Program-made: the position numbers and the translations under genes
Notes under the pieces: model-generated
Told to the model about the DNA's origin: nothing
Database searches by the model: none
Seen by the model: only the letters and a program-made list of their open reading frames with translations
DNA from: RGIG9115 sp045644665
GTDB lineage: Bacteria > Bacillota > Clostridia > UBA1381
Direction: 5' to 3'
DNA: 27,802 bases
Assembly: GCA_045644665.1 (NCBI GenBank)
Contig: JAZRHH010000015.1
Location: forward strand, 1 to 27,802
In this document: positions 18,094-26,185 of the stretch, in pieces
How positions within the stretch are numbered: the first letter of the stretch is position 1
How the letters are laid out: each line of letters begins with the position of its first letter

Positions 18094-19281
18094 TTATTCG
18101 TTTCTAAGTGCGTCTATAGGATTTAGCTTTGCTGCTTTTTTTGCCGGATTAAGTCCAAAAAATATTCCTACTATCAAAGAGAATATAAAGGACATAAACA
18201 CCATGTTGGTTTGTGTTATGTAGGTGATTTCCGAAGCAACGTCTATGACAAGTCCTATAGCTATACCGAACAATATACCCACTATTCCGCCAAGGCCCGA
18301 TAAAACAACTGATTCTATGAGGAATTGGAGAAGTATGTCTGTTGTTCTTGCTCCAATTGCTTTTCTGATGCCGATTTCTCTTGTTCGCTCGCTGACGGAA
18401 ACCGTCATAATATTCATAATTCCAATTCCGCCAACGATAAGTGAAATTCCTGCAATTCCTGCAAGCATTGTTGTCATAATACCCGTCATTTCATCCATTG
18501 TATCAAGAAGAGAGGACATATTTGATACATTAAATCCGTCGCTTGTACCAAGCTTTTGAGTAATATACCGTTTTATGTGGTTTGTCACATATTCTACATT
18601 TTCCTCATCCTTGGCATTCAGGTAAAAGGTCTGAATGTTCTTTGTCTTTAAAAAGCGCATTGCTGTAGTATATGGAATAGTAATTGTATTGTCTGCACTG
18701 TTTTCTGTTGAATCACCTTGTTCCTCATACACACCTATTATTTCAAAAACCGTACCGTTTATCTTTATATCTTCACCAACCGGGTCTATTCCGCCGTAGA
18801 GCTCCTGCATCTGATACGTTCCTACAACACATACCTTTTTTCTGTTGTTTATGTCGTTATCTGAAAAAAATCTTCCGCTTTGAAGCTCAAGGTTGCCTAT
18901 GGCTTCATAGTCTTTGTCACATCCGTTTAGTGATGTTCTTGCATTTTTAATACCATTTTTAACGGTTACGGAGCTTGTAAGATACGGTGACATATGACTT
19001 ACCAGGTCGGAATTTTCTTCTTTGTATGCTACCATATCATCTACATCAATATATCTTGAGGAATTTCTGCCTCTTGACATACTTACGGTAATTTTTCCTG
19101 TGCCCATGGCAGAAATTGAGTCCGTTATGGACTGGGTTGTTCCGCCGCCAATTCCTGTAAGAATAATAACCGATGAAACGCCGATTATTATTCCGAGCAT
19201 TGTAAGAGCGGAGCGCCCTTTGTTTGAAAGGATGCTTTTCATTGACATTTTAAATGCCTGAGAGTACTTTATAAAATTCAT
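18094..19281 (-). CDS. MacB-type FtsX-family ABC permease
   Basis: The 395-residue protein has the MacB/FtsX topology: one N-terminal membrane helix (about 22-45, TMLGIIIGVSSVIILTGI), a long extracellular MacB_PCD-like domain (about 50-265), and three C-terminal helices (about 275-300, 320-350 and 360-385) containing the conserved TREIGIRKAIGA. Such permeases use mechanotransmission to expel peptides, antibiotics or lipoproteins with an adaptor protein. Its start overlaps the ATPase stop by four bases (ATGA), so the two are co-translated. The substrate is unknown. Confidence 0.93.
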   Translation of the reverse strand: MNFIKYSQAFKMSMKSILSNKGRSALTMLGIIIGVSSVIILTGIGGGTTQSITDSISAMGTGKITVSMSRGRNSSRYIDVDDMVAYKEENSDLVSHMSPYLTSSVTVKNGIKNARTSLNGCDKDYEAIGNLELQSGRFFSDNDINNRKKVCVVGTYQMQELYGGIDPVGEDIKINGTVFEIIGVYEEQGDSTENSADNTITIPYTTAMRFLKTKNIQTFYLNAKDEENVEYVTNHIKRYITQKLGTSDGFNVSNMSSLLDTMDEMTGIMTTMLAGIAGISLIVGGIGIMNIMTVSVSERTREIGIRKAIGARTTDILLQFLIESVVLSGLGGIVGILFGIAIGLVIDVASEITYITQTNMVFMSFIFSLIVGIFFGLNPAKKAAKLNPIDALRNE

Positions 19282-19985
19282 ATTTCCTCTGCCTCCTTTA
19301 CAACTGCGGAGGTGTTTGCCTCATCATTTACAATAAGTCCATCTCTAATCGTGATAATACGCTTTGCCTGTTTGGCAATATTAAGGTCGTGAGTGATTAT
19401 TATAATCGTATTGCCCTCGCTGTGCAGACTGTGAAGCATTTGCATTATTTCCATTCCTGATTTTGAATCAAGAGCACCTGTAGGCTCGTCTGCCAAAATA
19501 AGTGCAGGTTTTCCCGCAAGGGCTCTGGCAATGGAAACTCTTTGTTGCTGTCCGCCTGAAAGCTCAGAGGGTTTGTGATTTGCTTTGTTCCAAAGTCCTA
19601 CTTTTGTAAGAGCTTCTTTAATAAGTACGTGGCGTTTTGATGCTGGAATTTGCTTGTATATAAGGGGAAGCTCTACATTTTCGTAGGCTGTGAGCTTTGC
19701 AAGAAGATTGTATTGCTGAAATATAAATCCAAGCTTTTCACTCCTGAGCGCTGCAAGGTCATTATCCTTCATTTTGCTGCCTTCTACTCCATCTATCCAG
19801 AAACGTCCGCTTGTTGGTACGTCAAGGCAGCCAATCATGTTCATCAAGGTTGATTTGCCGGAGCCTGACGGACCGATTATTGCAACAAACTCATGTGGCG
19901 AAACATGAAGGGAGACACCGTCAAGTGCATGAACAGTATTGTCGCCCATTTTATATATTTTTTTGATATTTTCAAGCCTTATCAT
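19278..19985 (-). CDS. MacB/LolD-type ABC transporter ATPase
   Basis: This is a 235-residue stand-alone ATPase with Walker A GPSGSGKST (38-46), Q-loop FIFQQYNLL (Gln 90), signature LSGGQQQR (142-149), Walker B ALILADEPTG (161-170) and H-loop ITHD (His 199). The family energises FtsX-type permeases and is the nucleotide-binding part of the export system encoded on both sides. An AAGGAG site precedes its ATG, 18 bases after the adaptor gene. Confidence 0.95.
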   Translation of the reverse strand: MIRLENIKKIYKMGDNTVHALDGVSLHVSPHEFVAIIGPSGSGKSTLMNMIGCLDVPTSGRFWIDGVEGSKMKDNDLAALRSEKLGFIFQQYNLLAKLTAYENVELPLIYKQIPASKRHVLIKEALTKVGLWNKANHKPSELSGGQQQRVSIARALAGKPALILADEPTGALDSKSGMEIMQMLHSLHSEGNTIIIITHDLNIAKQAKRIITIRDGLIVNDEANTSAVVKEAEEI

Positions 19986-20003
19986 GCTTTAATCTCCTTA
20001 CGA

Positions 20004-21875
20004 TTATCTGGGTCCCATGCCGCCGCCGGGCATACCGCCACCCATGGATCTCATGCCGCCGTTCATTCCACCCATGCCGCCCATGCCGCCCATTCCAAAG
20101 CGTGAGCTTCCGGAGGATGTTTCTTGCTTATAAATCTTTTGTCCAACTGTAAGACCGCTTATAATTTCTGTAAAATCATCACCCTGTATGCCAATTTCTA
20201 CAACGGCAATTTCAAAGCCCTCGGGAGCTTCGGGAAGTCTGGAAATAATTGCATCTGCATTTTGAGGCATACCAATTCTTTGACCGCTGTTTTCTGGTCT
20301 TTGAGGCATTTGTCCACCCTCAAAGTTTGGCCTTTCGCCGCCCGGCGTTTGTCTGTCCTCGAAATTTGGTCTTTCACCGCCCGGCGTTTGTCCACCCTCA
20401 AAGTTTGGTCTTTCACCTCCCGGTGTTTGTCTGTCCTCGAAGTTTGGCTTTTCATGTTTTTCGGAGCCGGATTCTTTCTCTTTTGCGCCCTCATTGCTTT
20501 GTACATAAACATAGGAAACACCCATAGCTGTTTTAATATCGCTTGAGGGAACACGTACTACATTTTCGGCAGATTCTACTACAACAACTGCATCTACGTT
20601 CATGCTGGGCTTTAAGTCGCCGGGATCGTTTATTACAACGGTTGCTTCGTATGTAGTTACTCCGTTGGAGGCTGTACCCTCCATGGAAAGGTTGGATATT
20701 TCTCCTTCAAACTCCGTATTTTCTACAGCGTCAGAGGTTATTTTTACCTTTTGTCCAATAGAAACCTTTGTAATATCAAGCTCGTCCACCATGAGAGAGA
20801 ATTTGAGCTTTGATACATCACCTATGACCATCATGCTACCGGAGGAGTTGGTTTTATCTATTGTATCACCCTTTTTAGAGTTCTTTGTAAGAACCGTACC
20901 GCTTATTGGGGCAGTGATACGGTAGTTATCAAGCTGATCCTGTTGTGACTGAAGATTTAGCTTTGCATCGTTATAGTCCAGCTTACTTCTCTCAAGAGAA
21001 TTTTGCAATGTTTCACTTTCAAGGTTTGCAATAACAGAATTTTTTTCTACAAACGCTCCTTGCTGTACATTCAACTTTGTAACACGTCCCTCTGTTTCTG
21101 CTTTGATTTGCTTTTCCTCGCCGTAGCTTACTGTACCAAAGCCGGGACTTATCTGACCGTTAACCTGTGCGCCAAGGTTTGTACCGTCTGAGATTGCACC
21201 CGGGTTTGTAAATTCTATTGTTACATAATACACGCTGGAGCCATCAGAAGCCGCAGAGGGAGTAGAGTCTACATATGCAACTGTTCCGCTAAAATTACTC
21301 ATTTGCTCAGAGCTTGAAAGGGTTGCATTGTCACCTTTTGATATGTAAGAAATTTGCTGACTGTTAAAAGGTACAGTAACCTTAAGATTAACATCGTCAA
21401 TAATTGTAGCAACCACTTGATTTGCACTTATTTCATCGCCCTCTGCTACATTAACCTGTTTAATTCTTCCTGATGCGGAGGACTTTACTAAAAGCTTTTC
21501 TGAGTCTTTCATTGCCTCATTATAGGTCATTGTTGACTTTTTCATTGAGTTGTTTTGTTTTTCAAGATTTATACGGGCGTCTGTTTCATCAAAGGTGTAA
21601 ACTACAGCGCCTTTTTGTATGTAATCTCCTACCTCGTAAGGACAGCTCGTAATTTCTCCGTTTACAAGAGGGATAATTTCGTATCTTTCATAAGGTTCAA
21701 CAGTTCCGCTGCCTGAAATGGTAAGCTCCACATTTCCTTGTGTTACTGTAGAAAGAGAATAAGGATTTACATTTTCCTCTTTTTTAGTTTTTTTGCTTTG
21801 GATATAGCCGGTGGCAGCACCTGCAAGTAAAAGTGCAGCACACGTAATTGTTATGACTTTCTTTTTAGATGGCAT
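20004..21875 (-). CDS. MacA/HlyD-type efflux adaptor with Gly/Met-rich tail
   Basis: The 623-residue membrane-fusion protein starts with an uncleaved membrane anchor (about 8-25). It has paired lipoyl/barrel-sandwich halves, a coiled-coil hairpin (QNSLERSKLDYNDAKLNL) and a beta-barrel region (SIGQKVKITSDAVENTEFEG). Between about residues 475 and 525 there are four 13-residue repeats of the type PNFEDRQTPGGER, and the protein ends in MGGMGGMGG-type sequence. Gram-positive MacA-like adaptors dock on the MacB permease and extend into the wall. The start is the ATG at 21875, with GAGGTG (21885-21890) about nine bases upstream; an in-frame GTG at 21887 overlaps that box. It is first in the operon. 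Confidence 0.9.
   Translation of the reverse strand: MPSKKKVITITCAALLLAGAATGYIQSKKTKKEENVNPYSLSTVTQGNVELTISGSGTVEPYERYEIIPLVNGEITSCPYEVGDYIQKGAVVYTFDETDARINLEKQNNSMKKSTMTYNEAMKDSEKLLVKSSASGRIKQVNVAEGDEISANQVVATIIDDVNLKVTVPFNSQQISYISKGDNATLSSSEQMSNFSGTVAYVDSTPSAASDGSSVYYVTIEFTNPGAISDGTNLGAQVNGQISPGFGTVSYGEEKQIKAETEGRVTKLNVQQGAFVEKNSVIANLESETLQNSLERSKLDYNDAKLNLQSQQDQLDNYRITAPISGTVLTKNSKKGDTIDKTNSSGSMMVIGDVSKLKFSLMVDELDITKVSIGQKVKITSDAVENTEFEGEISNLSMEGTASNGVTTYEATVVINDPGDLKPSMNVDAVVVVESAENVVRVPSSDIKTAMGVSYVYVQSNEGAKEKESGSEKHEKPNFEDRQTPGGERPNFEGGQTPGGERPNFEDRQTPGGERPNFEGGQMPQRPENSGQRIGMPQNADAIISRLPEAPEGFEIAVVEIGIQGDDFTEIISGLTVGQKIYKQETSSGSSRFGMGGMGGMGGMNGGMRSMGGGMPGGGMGPR
20311..20447 (-). repeat. 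39-bp tandem repeats in the adaptor gene
   Basis: About three and a half units of 39 bp encode alternating PNFEGGQTPGGER and PNFEDRQTPGGER. The units differ at a few bases. The pattern (GG, DR, GG, DR) suggests amplification as a 78-bp double unit. Confidence 0.85.
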
Positions 21876-21909
21876 ATGAATATTCACCTCTGTAATTTTA
21901 TTCTATTTT

Positions 21910-21939
21910 ATTATATTATTTTTTAGTATGAGAAATCAA
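21910..21939 (-). promoter_or_regulatory. Promoter of the export operon
   Basis: On the minus strand TTGATT (21934-21939), an 18-base spacer and TATAAT (21910-21915) lie 35 bases before the adaptor start codon. Confidence 0.5.
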
Positions 21940-22004
21940 TGTATAAAATGTTAAATAAGTATTAATTTTTTGTTTTTTGTGTGGTAATTTAGGAAAATCT
22001 ATTG

Positions 22005-22010
22005 TATAAT
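22005..22010 (+). promoter_or_regulatory. -10 box upstream of the small alarmone synthetase gene
   Basis: A consensus TATAAT lies 40 bases before the start codon, divergent from the export operon promoter. No clear -35 is present at the expected place (tggtaa at 21983-21988). Confidence 0.45.
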
Positions 22011-22049
22011 TTTTATAGTGGTTTTGATTTTTAAGAAAGGCGGGATTTG

Positions 22050-22664
22050 ATGAATATAGAAAATATGTCTGCAGAGGCATATAACAATGCGGTTATAAAC
22101 TACAAGTCAGCTCTTAAAAGCATGAATGTAATGTTTGAAACCATCAGCGATGAATTTGTTTCACGATCTATGTCCGACCCTATAGAGCATAAAAAAACAA
22201 GACTTAAAACACCACAGAGTATTGCAGCAAAGCTTGTAAAGCGTGGCTGGGAGCCTACATGGGAAAACGCAGTAGAGCACATTGATGATATAGCAGGTAT
22301 CAGAATTATCTGTTCATTTACAAGCGATATTTATAAAATAGCAACAGTTATAGAGGCACAAAAGCATATAAAGGTACTTGGCGTTAAGGACTATATTGTA
22401 AATCCAAAGCAGAGCGGATACAGAAGTTATCATATGCTTGTGGAAGTGCCCGTATACCTTTCATCAAAAATGGAGTATGTAAGAGTAGAAATACAAATAC
22501 GCACAATTGCTATGGATTTTTGGGCAAGTCTGGAGCACAAAATGAGATATAAGTATAACTTTCATGTGCCCGCAGAGCTTAGTGAAGAGCTTAATGACTG
22601 TGCAAATATTGTTTCGTTCCTGGATGAGAGAATGGCGAGACTGAATGCAGAAATAGAAAAATAG
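22050..22664 (+). CDS. Small alarmone synthetase (RelQ/YjbM-type GTP pyrophosphokinase)
   Basis: This 204-residue protein transfers pyrophosphate from ATP to GDP/GTP to make (p)ppGpp, the stringent-response messenger. It has only the RelA/SpoT synthetase domain and no hydrolase, TGS or ACT domains, which is the small-alarmone-synthetase size. Motifs are DDIAGIRI (79-86), NPKQSGYRSYHML (118-130), VEIQIRT (146-152) and DFWASLEHKMRYK (156-168), all with expected catalytic residues. The ATG at 22050 is supported by AAAGG at 22036-22040; an in-frame TTG one codon upstream is less likely. It is convergent with typA. Confidence 0.93.
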   Translation: MNIENMSAEAYNNAVINYKSALKSMNVMFETISDEFVSRSMSDPIEHKKTRLKTPQSIAAKLVKRGWEPTWENAVEHIDDIAGIRIICSFTSDIYKIATVIEAQKHIKVLGVKDYIVNPKQSGYRSYHMLVEVPVYLSSKMEYVRVEIQIRTIAMDFWASLEHKMRYKYNFHVPAELSEELNDCANIVSFLDERMARLNAEIEK

Positions 22665-22690
22665 AAAAGGCATATGCCTTTTCTATTTTT
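22660..22690. terminator. Bidirectional terminator between alarmone synthetase and typA
   Basis: A perfect 28-base palindrome, aatagaaaaggca/tgccttttctatt around a short centre (22660-22687), has T-rich tails on both sides. It overlaps the synthetase stop and abuts the typA stop at 22690. Confidence 0.85.
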
Positions 22691-24513
22691 TATTTCCTTG
22701 ATTTAGCTTTTGCTCTCAGATCTGTTTTTAAAATTCTTTTTCTCATTCTCAGAGACTGGGGAGTAACCTCCAACAGCTCGTCATCTTCAAGAAATTCAAG
22801 GCATTGTTCAAGGCTTAGATTTTTGGGCGGTACAAGTCTTAGTGCATCATCGGAGCCGGAGGCTCTTGTGTTTGTTGCGTGCTTTCTTTTGCACACGTTT
22901 ACTACAATATCCTCAAGACGCGCATTTTCACCAACAATCATACCCTCGTAAACCTTTACGCCGGGTCCAATAAATAGTGTGCCGCGCTCCTGTGCATTGA
23001 AAAGACCGTAAGTAATTGTTTCTCCGTCTTCCCAGGCAATAAGTGCACCACGTGTTCTGCCGGTGATGTCGCCCTTAAATGGCTCATGCTTTTCTAAAAT
23101 ACTGTTTACAATACCTGTTCCTTTTGTGGCGGTAAGAAGTTCGTTTCTGTAGCCGATAAGTCCTCTTGAAGGGATTAAAAATTCAAGTCTTGTATAGTTC
23201 TGGGCGGTGGGGGACATATTTGTCATTTCACCTCTGCGGCTTATAACGCTGTCCATTACAACGCCTGTATATTCGTCAGGCACATCAACTGTAAGACGCT
23301 CAATAGGCTCACATAGTACACCGTCAATTGTTTTATAAATTACAACGGGGTTGGATACCTGAAATTCATAGCCCTCACGTCTCATGTTCTCTATAAGGAC
23401 AGAAAGGTGCAGTTCGCCTCTTCCTGAAACTGTAAAGCTTTCAGTTGTGTCTGTTTCACTGACTCTGAGTGCAACGTTTGAGTCAAGCTCACGGAAAAGT
23501 CTGTCTCGCAGGTGTCTTGATGTAACAAACTTACCCTCTTTCCCTGCAAAGGGGCTGTCGTTTACGCTGAATGTCATGGACAGGACAGGGTCATCAATTT
23601 TAACAAATGGTAGCGGATCTATATTGTCGGGTGAGCATAGTGTTTCTCCGATATTTATGTCTGCCATTCCGGAAATTGCAACCATGTCACCGGCTCCAAC
23701 CTTGTCGCAAGGTGTTTTCATAAGTCCCTCAAAGGTAAAGAGCTTTGTGGCTTTTCCGTAGTCTACCTTGCCATTATCCCGGCAAATTGCAAGACGTGCG
23801 CCTGTTTCTATGCTGCCACGCTGTATTTTTCCTACAGCTATGCGGCCTGTATATTCATCATAGTCAATGTTTGAAACAAGCATTTGGAAAGGACCCTCGT
23901 CCTCGCATTGTGGACAGGGAATGGCATTTACAATAAGCTCAAACATTTCTGTCAGGTCAGAATTGGGTTTTTCGGGGTTATACTCCGCCGTTGCCCAGCC
24001 GTCACGGCCTGATGCATAAATTACAGGTGTATCAAGCTGCTCGTCAGTTGCGCCAAGGTCTATAAACAGTTCAAGTACCTCGTCGACAACCTCGTAGGGA
24101 CGGGCATTTGGACGGTCAACCTTGTTAACTACGATAATTGGCTGAAGATTCAGGGCAAGTGCCTTTGAAAGTACAAATCTTGTCTGTGGCATACAGCCCT
24201 CAAATGCGTCTACAAGCAAAAGTACACCGTCTACCATTTCAAGACATCTTTCAACCTCGCCGCCAAAGTCTGCGTGGCCCGGGGTGTCAATTATATTTAT
24301 CTTTGTACCTTTATAATAAAGGGATGTGTTTTTTGCAAGAATAGTAATGCCACGCTCTTTTTCAAGGTCGTTTGAGTCCATAACTCTTTCGTCAACCTTT
24401 TCATTTTCACGAAATGTACCGCTTTGGGCAAGCATGGCGTCAACCAATGTGGTTTTGCCATGGTCAACGTGAGCGATAATGGCAATGTTTCTTATATCTT
24501 CTCTTTTGGTCAT
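22690..24513 (-). CDS. typA: Translational GTPase TypA/BipA
   Basis: This ribosome-associated GTPase of the EF-G family is involved in ribosome assembly and stress adaptation. The 607-residue length is standard. G motifs are AHVDHGKT (14-21), switch ERGITI (53-58), DTPGH (76-80) and NKVD (130-133). EF-G-like domains and the TypA-specific C-terminal domain follow (SRGLIGYRNE, NARLEDIVVNVCKRKH..TNTRASGSD). An AAAAGGAGC site precedes the ATG. It is a single-gene unit with its own promoter, read away from the tRNA. Confidence 0.97.
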   Translation of the reverse strand: MTKREDIRNIAIIAHVDHGKTTLVDAMLAQSGTFRENEKVDERVMDSNDLEKERGITILAKNTSLYYKGTKINIIDTPGHADFGGEVERCLEMVDGVLLLVDAFEGCMPQTRFVLSKALALNLQPIIVVNKVDRPNARPYEVVDEVLELFIDLGATDEQLDTPVIYASGRDGWATAEYNPEKPNSDLTEMFELIVNAIPCPQCEDEGPFQMLVSNIDYDEYTGRIAVGKIQRGSIETGARLAICRDNGKVDYGKATKLFTFEGLMKTPCDKVGAGDMVAISGMADINIGETLCSPDNIDPLPFVKIDDPVLSMTFSVNDSPFAGKEGKFVTSRHLRDRLFRELDSNVALRVSETDTTESFTVSGRGELHLSVLIENMRREGYEFQVSNPVVIYKTIDGVLCEPIERLTVDVPDEYTGVVMDSVISRRGEMTNMSPTAQNYTRLEFLIPSRGLIGYRNELLTATKGTGIVNSILEKHEPFKGDITGRTRGALIAWEDGETITYGLFNAQERGTLFIGPGVKVYEGMIVGENARLEDIVVNVCKRKHATNTRASGSDDALRLVPPKNLSLEQCLEFLEDDELLEVTPQSLRMRKRILKTDLRAKAKSRK

Positions 24514-24545
24514 GATTATTGCTCCTTTTAATTTTCAACCATTAT

Positions 24546-24574
24546 ATTATATATTTAGAAAATAAAATTTACAA
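24546..24574 (-). promoter_or_regulatory. Promoter of typA
   Basis: On the minus strand TTGTAA (24569-24574), a 17-base spacer and TATAAT (24546-24551) lie about 33 bases before the typA start. Confidence 0.6.
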
Positions 24575-24738
24575 GGGAAATTTGGAAAAAACGTATATTT
24601 GTATGGTTTTTTGTTCTTATATTTTTTAACTTATATACATTTTTCATACAATGTTAAAATATATATGAATATAATTTGAAATTTTTGCATATAATATACC
24701 AAGAATTTCATGACATTTTAAAAATCCACAAAAAAGGG
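24575..24738. other. AT-rich intergenic DNA between typA and tRNA promoters
   Basis: This stretch is very AT-rich and holds no open frame of note, no hairpin followed by a T run, and no recognised regulatory RNA. It separates divergent promoters. Confidence 0.6.
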
Positions 24739-24767
24739 TTGACTTTTTAATTGTGTTGTGATATAAT
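24739..24767 (+). promoter_or_regulatory. Promoter of the initiator tRNA
   Basis: TTGACT (24739-24744), a 17-base spacer and TATAAT (24762-24767) lie 35 bases before the mature tRNA 5' end. Confidence 0.8.
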
Positions 24768-24801
24768 CAAATAGCTGTAGAGATATCAGCAAACAATATA
24801 T

Positions 24802-24877
<76 letters not shown>

Positions 24878-24883
24878 CTAGGA

Positions 24884-24917
24884 AAGCCTAGCTAGCTTAG
24901 AGTTAGCTAGGCTTTTT
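24884..24917 (+). terminator. Terminator of the tRNA gene
   Basis: agcctagcta (24885-24894) pairs perfectly with tagctaggct (24904-24913) around a nine-base loop, followed by ttttat. Confidence 0.9.
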
Positions 24918-25076
24918 ATTTCCCAAAACACGGATTTGGTTTGCCGAATCAGACGTAACTATACCAATCTTTTTGGACGGTTTGTAGTCGGTTCGTATTT
25001 CTTGATTGATTTCTGCTGTTAAAAAATTATAAGATAGCTCTATCTGTAACATAAAGTTGAAGTTTTTTCCGCCAAA
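24898..25076 (-). pseudogene. Open frame downstream of the tRNA, possible gene remnant or repeat
   Basis: On the minus strand a frame reads through from about 25100 to a TAA inside the tRNA terminator region (about 24892). It includes MLQIELSYNFLTAEI, RTDYKPSKKIGIVTSDS and NQIRVLGNKKPS. There is no ribosome binding site at the only Met. It shares its 3' end with the tRNA terminator. It could be the tail of a lost gene or a dispersed intergenic repeat; I do not recognise it, and coding function is unlikely. Confidence 0.25.
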
Positions 25077-25080
25077 AATA

Positions 25081-25089
25081 TGATATAAT
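25081..25089 (+). promoter_or_regulatory. Extended -10 promoter of the barnase-like gene
   Basis: TGATATAAT is an extended -10 (TGnTATAAT) with no good -35. The same word occurs at 26154-26162 before the protease-like gene, so both accessory transcription units use similar promoters. Confidence 0.55.
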
Positions 25090-25145
25090 GTATATTGTAA
25101 TTTCTAATTGACTTAAAAAATATTTTAGATAAGGAGATATAAGAT

Positions 25146-25655
25146 ATGCATTATAGTGAAAAGTGGAAAACCTGGAAAGCTGTAATTGATTTGTCGACCT
25201 GTTTAACTTGTAGAAAGAGTAATGGTAAAGTATATGCTATTGACGACAATGTAGACCCAGCACCGCCTATACACGAAAACTGCCGTTGTCTTATTGGCAA
25301 ATTGATAGCAATAGCCGCCGGAAAAGCAACAAAGAAAGGGATAGACGGTGCTGATTGGAGCTTGAAATATCATGGTGTTTTGCCAAACTATTATATTGAT
25401 GAAGATACAGCGAAATCTTTGGGATATAAATCTTATTTTGGAAATTTGAGTATTGTTGCACCTGGCAGGATGTTAACAAAAGGAATTTACAATAATAGAG
25501 ATGGTCATTTGCCAAGCGCAACAGGTCGAATATGGTATGAAGCAGATATTAATTACAAGTGGGGATACAGGGGCAGTGAACGAATTGTGTTTTCAAATGA
25601 TGGTTTGATTTTTGTTACATATGACCATTTTAAAACATTTATAGAAGTTGAATGA
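25146..25655 (+). CDS. Barnase-family ribonuclease toxin with MuF-type zinc motif
   Basis: Residues 70-169 are a barnase-type ribonuclease. The order ADWSLKYHGVLPNYYI, GNLSIVAPG, NNRDGHLP, GRIWYEADINY, GYRGSERI and YDHFKTF tracks Bacillus barnase closely. The general base (Glu 132), both active-site Arg (142, 146), the general acid (His 161) and Arg 118 are present, but the position of barnase Lys27 is Glu 86. Residues 10-50 carry C19-x2-C22 and H43-x2-C46-x-C48, the C-terminal signature of phage Mu F-like head proteins, as in MuF polymorphic toxins. There is no signal peptide, and most of the MuF domain is missing, so this may be a cut-down cassette. The barstar gene follows directly. It degrades RNA; its delivery route is unknown. 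Confidence 0.9.
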   Translation: MHYSEKWKTWKAVIDLSTCLTCRKSNGKVYAIDDNVDPAPPIHENCRCLIGKLIAIAAGKATKKGIDGADWSLKYHGVLPNYYIDEDTAKSLGYKSYFGNLSIVAPGRMLTKGIYNNRDGHLPSATGRIWYEADINYKWGYRGSERIVFSNDGLIFVTYDHFKTFIEVE

Positions 25656-25667
25656 TGGGAGGAAATC

Positions 25668-25994
25668 ATGAGAAACGACAATATTATAATAAACGGATTT
25701 AAAGCAATAAAAGAAAATCCAATTATTCTGGATTTTACAAAGTGTAAATATCTGGGTGAAATACATCTAATTCTAAAAAACAAATTCGGATTTCCTGAGT
25801 ATTACGGAGAAAACTGGAGTGCATTAGAAGATTGCCTTGATGGCTTGTTTGTTGACAGGGGAAACTTTGTAGTGAAAATTTATGGCTATAACTCCTTGCC
25901 AAAAGAATTGAAGGAATATTGCAAGACTATGCTTGAAATTTTTGCATGCGTACAAAAGGAGACACCAAATGTGTCATTTGAAATAGTTTCATAA
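25668..25994 (+). CDS. Barstar-family ribonuclease inhibitor (immunity/antitoxin)
   Basis: The 108-residue protein has the barstar core FPEYYGENWSALEDCLDGL (43-61), which forms the inhibitory helix. Asp 55 matches barstar Asp39, the residue that fills the barnase phosphate site. The position of barstar Asp35 is Ser 51. The C-terminal strand NVSFEIVS is typical. A GGAGG site starts 12 bases after the toxin stop, so both are translated from one mRNA, the usual toxin-then-inhibitor order. It should bind and block the ribonuclease encoded upstream. Confidence 0.92.
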   Translation: MRNDNIIINGFKAIKENPIILDFTKCKYLGEIHLILKNKFGFPEYYGENWSALEDCLDGLFVDRGNFVVKIYGYNSLPKELKEYCKTMLEIFACVQKETPNVSFEIVS

Positions 25995-26060
25995 ATTCAT
26001 CTGCAATTTTAATTGACTACTTAAAATAGATATCTCAGAGTGGTTTTTATGCAAAGACGG

Positions 26061-26087
26061 ATAATACTTATTCAAAATAAGCATTAT
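26061..26087 (+). other. Imperfect hairpin downstream of barstar, no T run
   Basis: ataatacttatt pairs with aataagcattat with one mismatch around a three-base loop. The following bases are gttgcac, not a T run, so this is a weak candidate for a terminator or mRNA 3' end. Nothing else is visible in the 185-base gap apart from the next promoter. Confidence 0.3.
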
Positions 26088-26134
26088 GTTGCACTTTGTA
26101 TAAAGATAATTTGCATATTTCTCTGTTTTGCTAA

Positions 26135-26162
26135 TTGCAAAATTTTAAAAATATGATATAAT
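26135..26162 (+). promoter_or_regulatory. Promoter of the protease-like operon
   Basis: TTGCAA (26135-26140) is 16 bases from TATAAT (26157-26162), which is preceded by TGA to give an extended -10. It starts the unit that begins at 26186. Confidence 0.65.
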
Positions 26163-26185
26163 ATACTTGAAGGGAAGGGATGTGC

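Noticed and set aside
20250..20554. Alternative frames over the 39-bp repeats of the adaptor gene
   Set aside because: A 39-bp repeat keeps every frame open; only the adaptor frame has a conserved domain upstream.
21876..21887. GTG start four codons upstream in the adaptor gene
   Set aside because: The GTG is part of the GAGGTG ribosome site used by the ATG at 21875.
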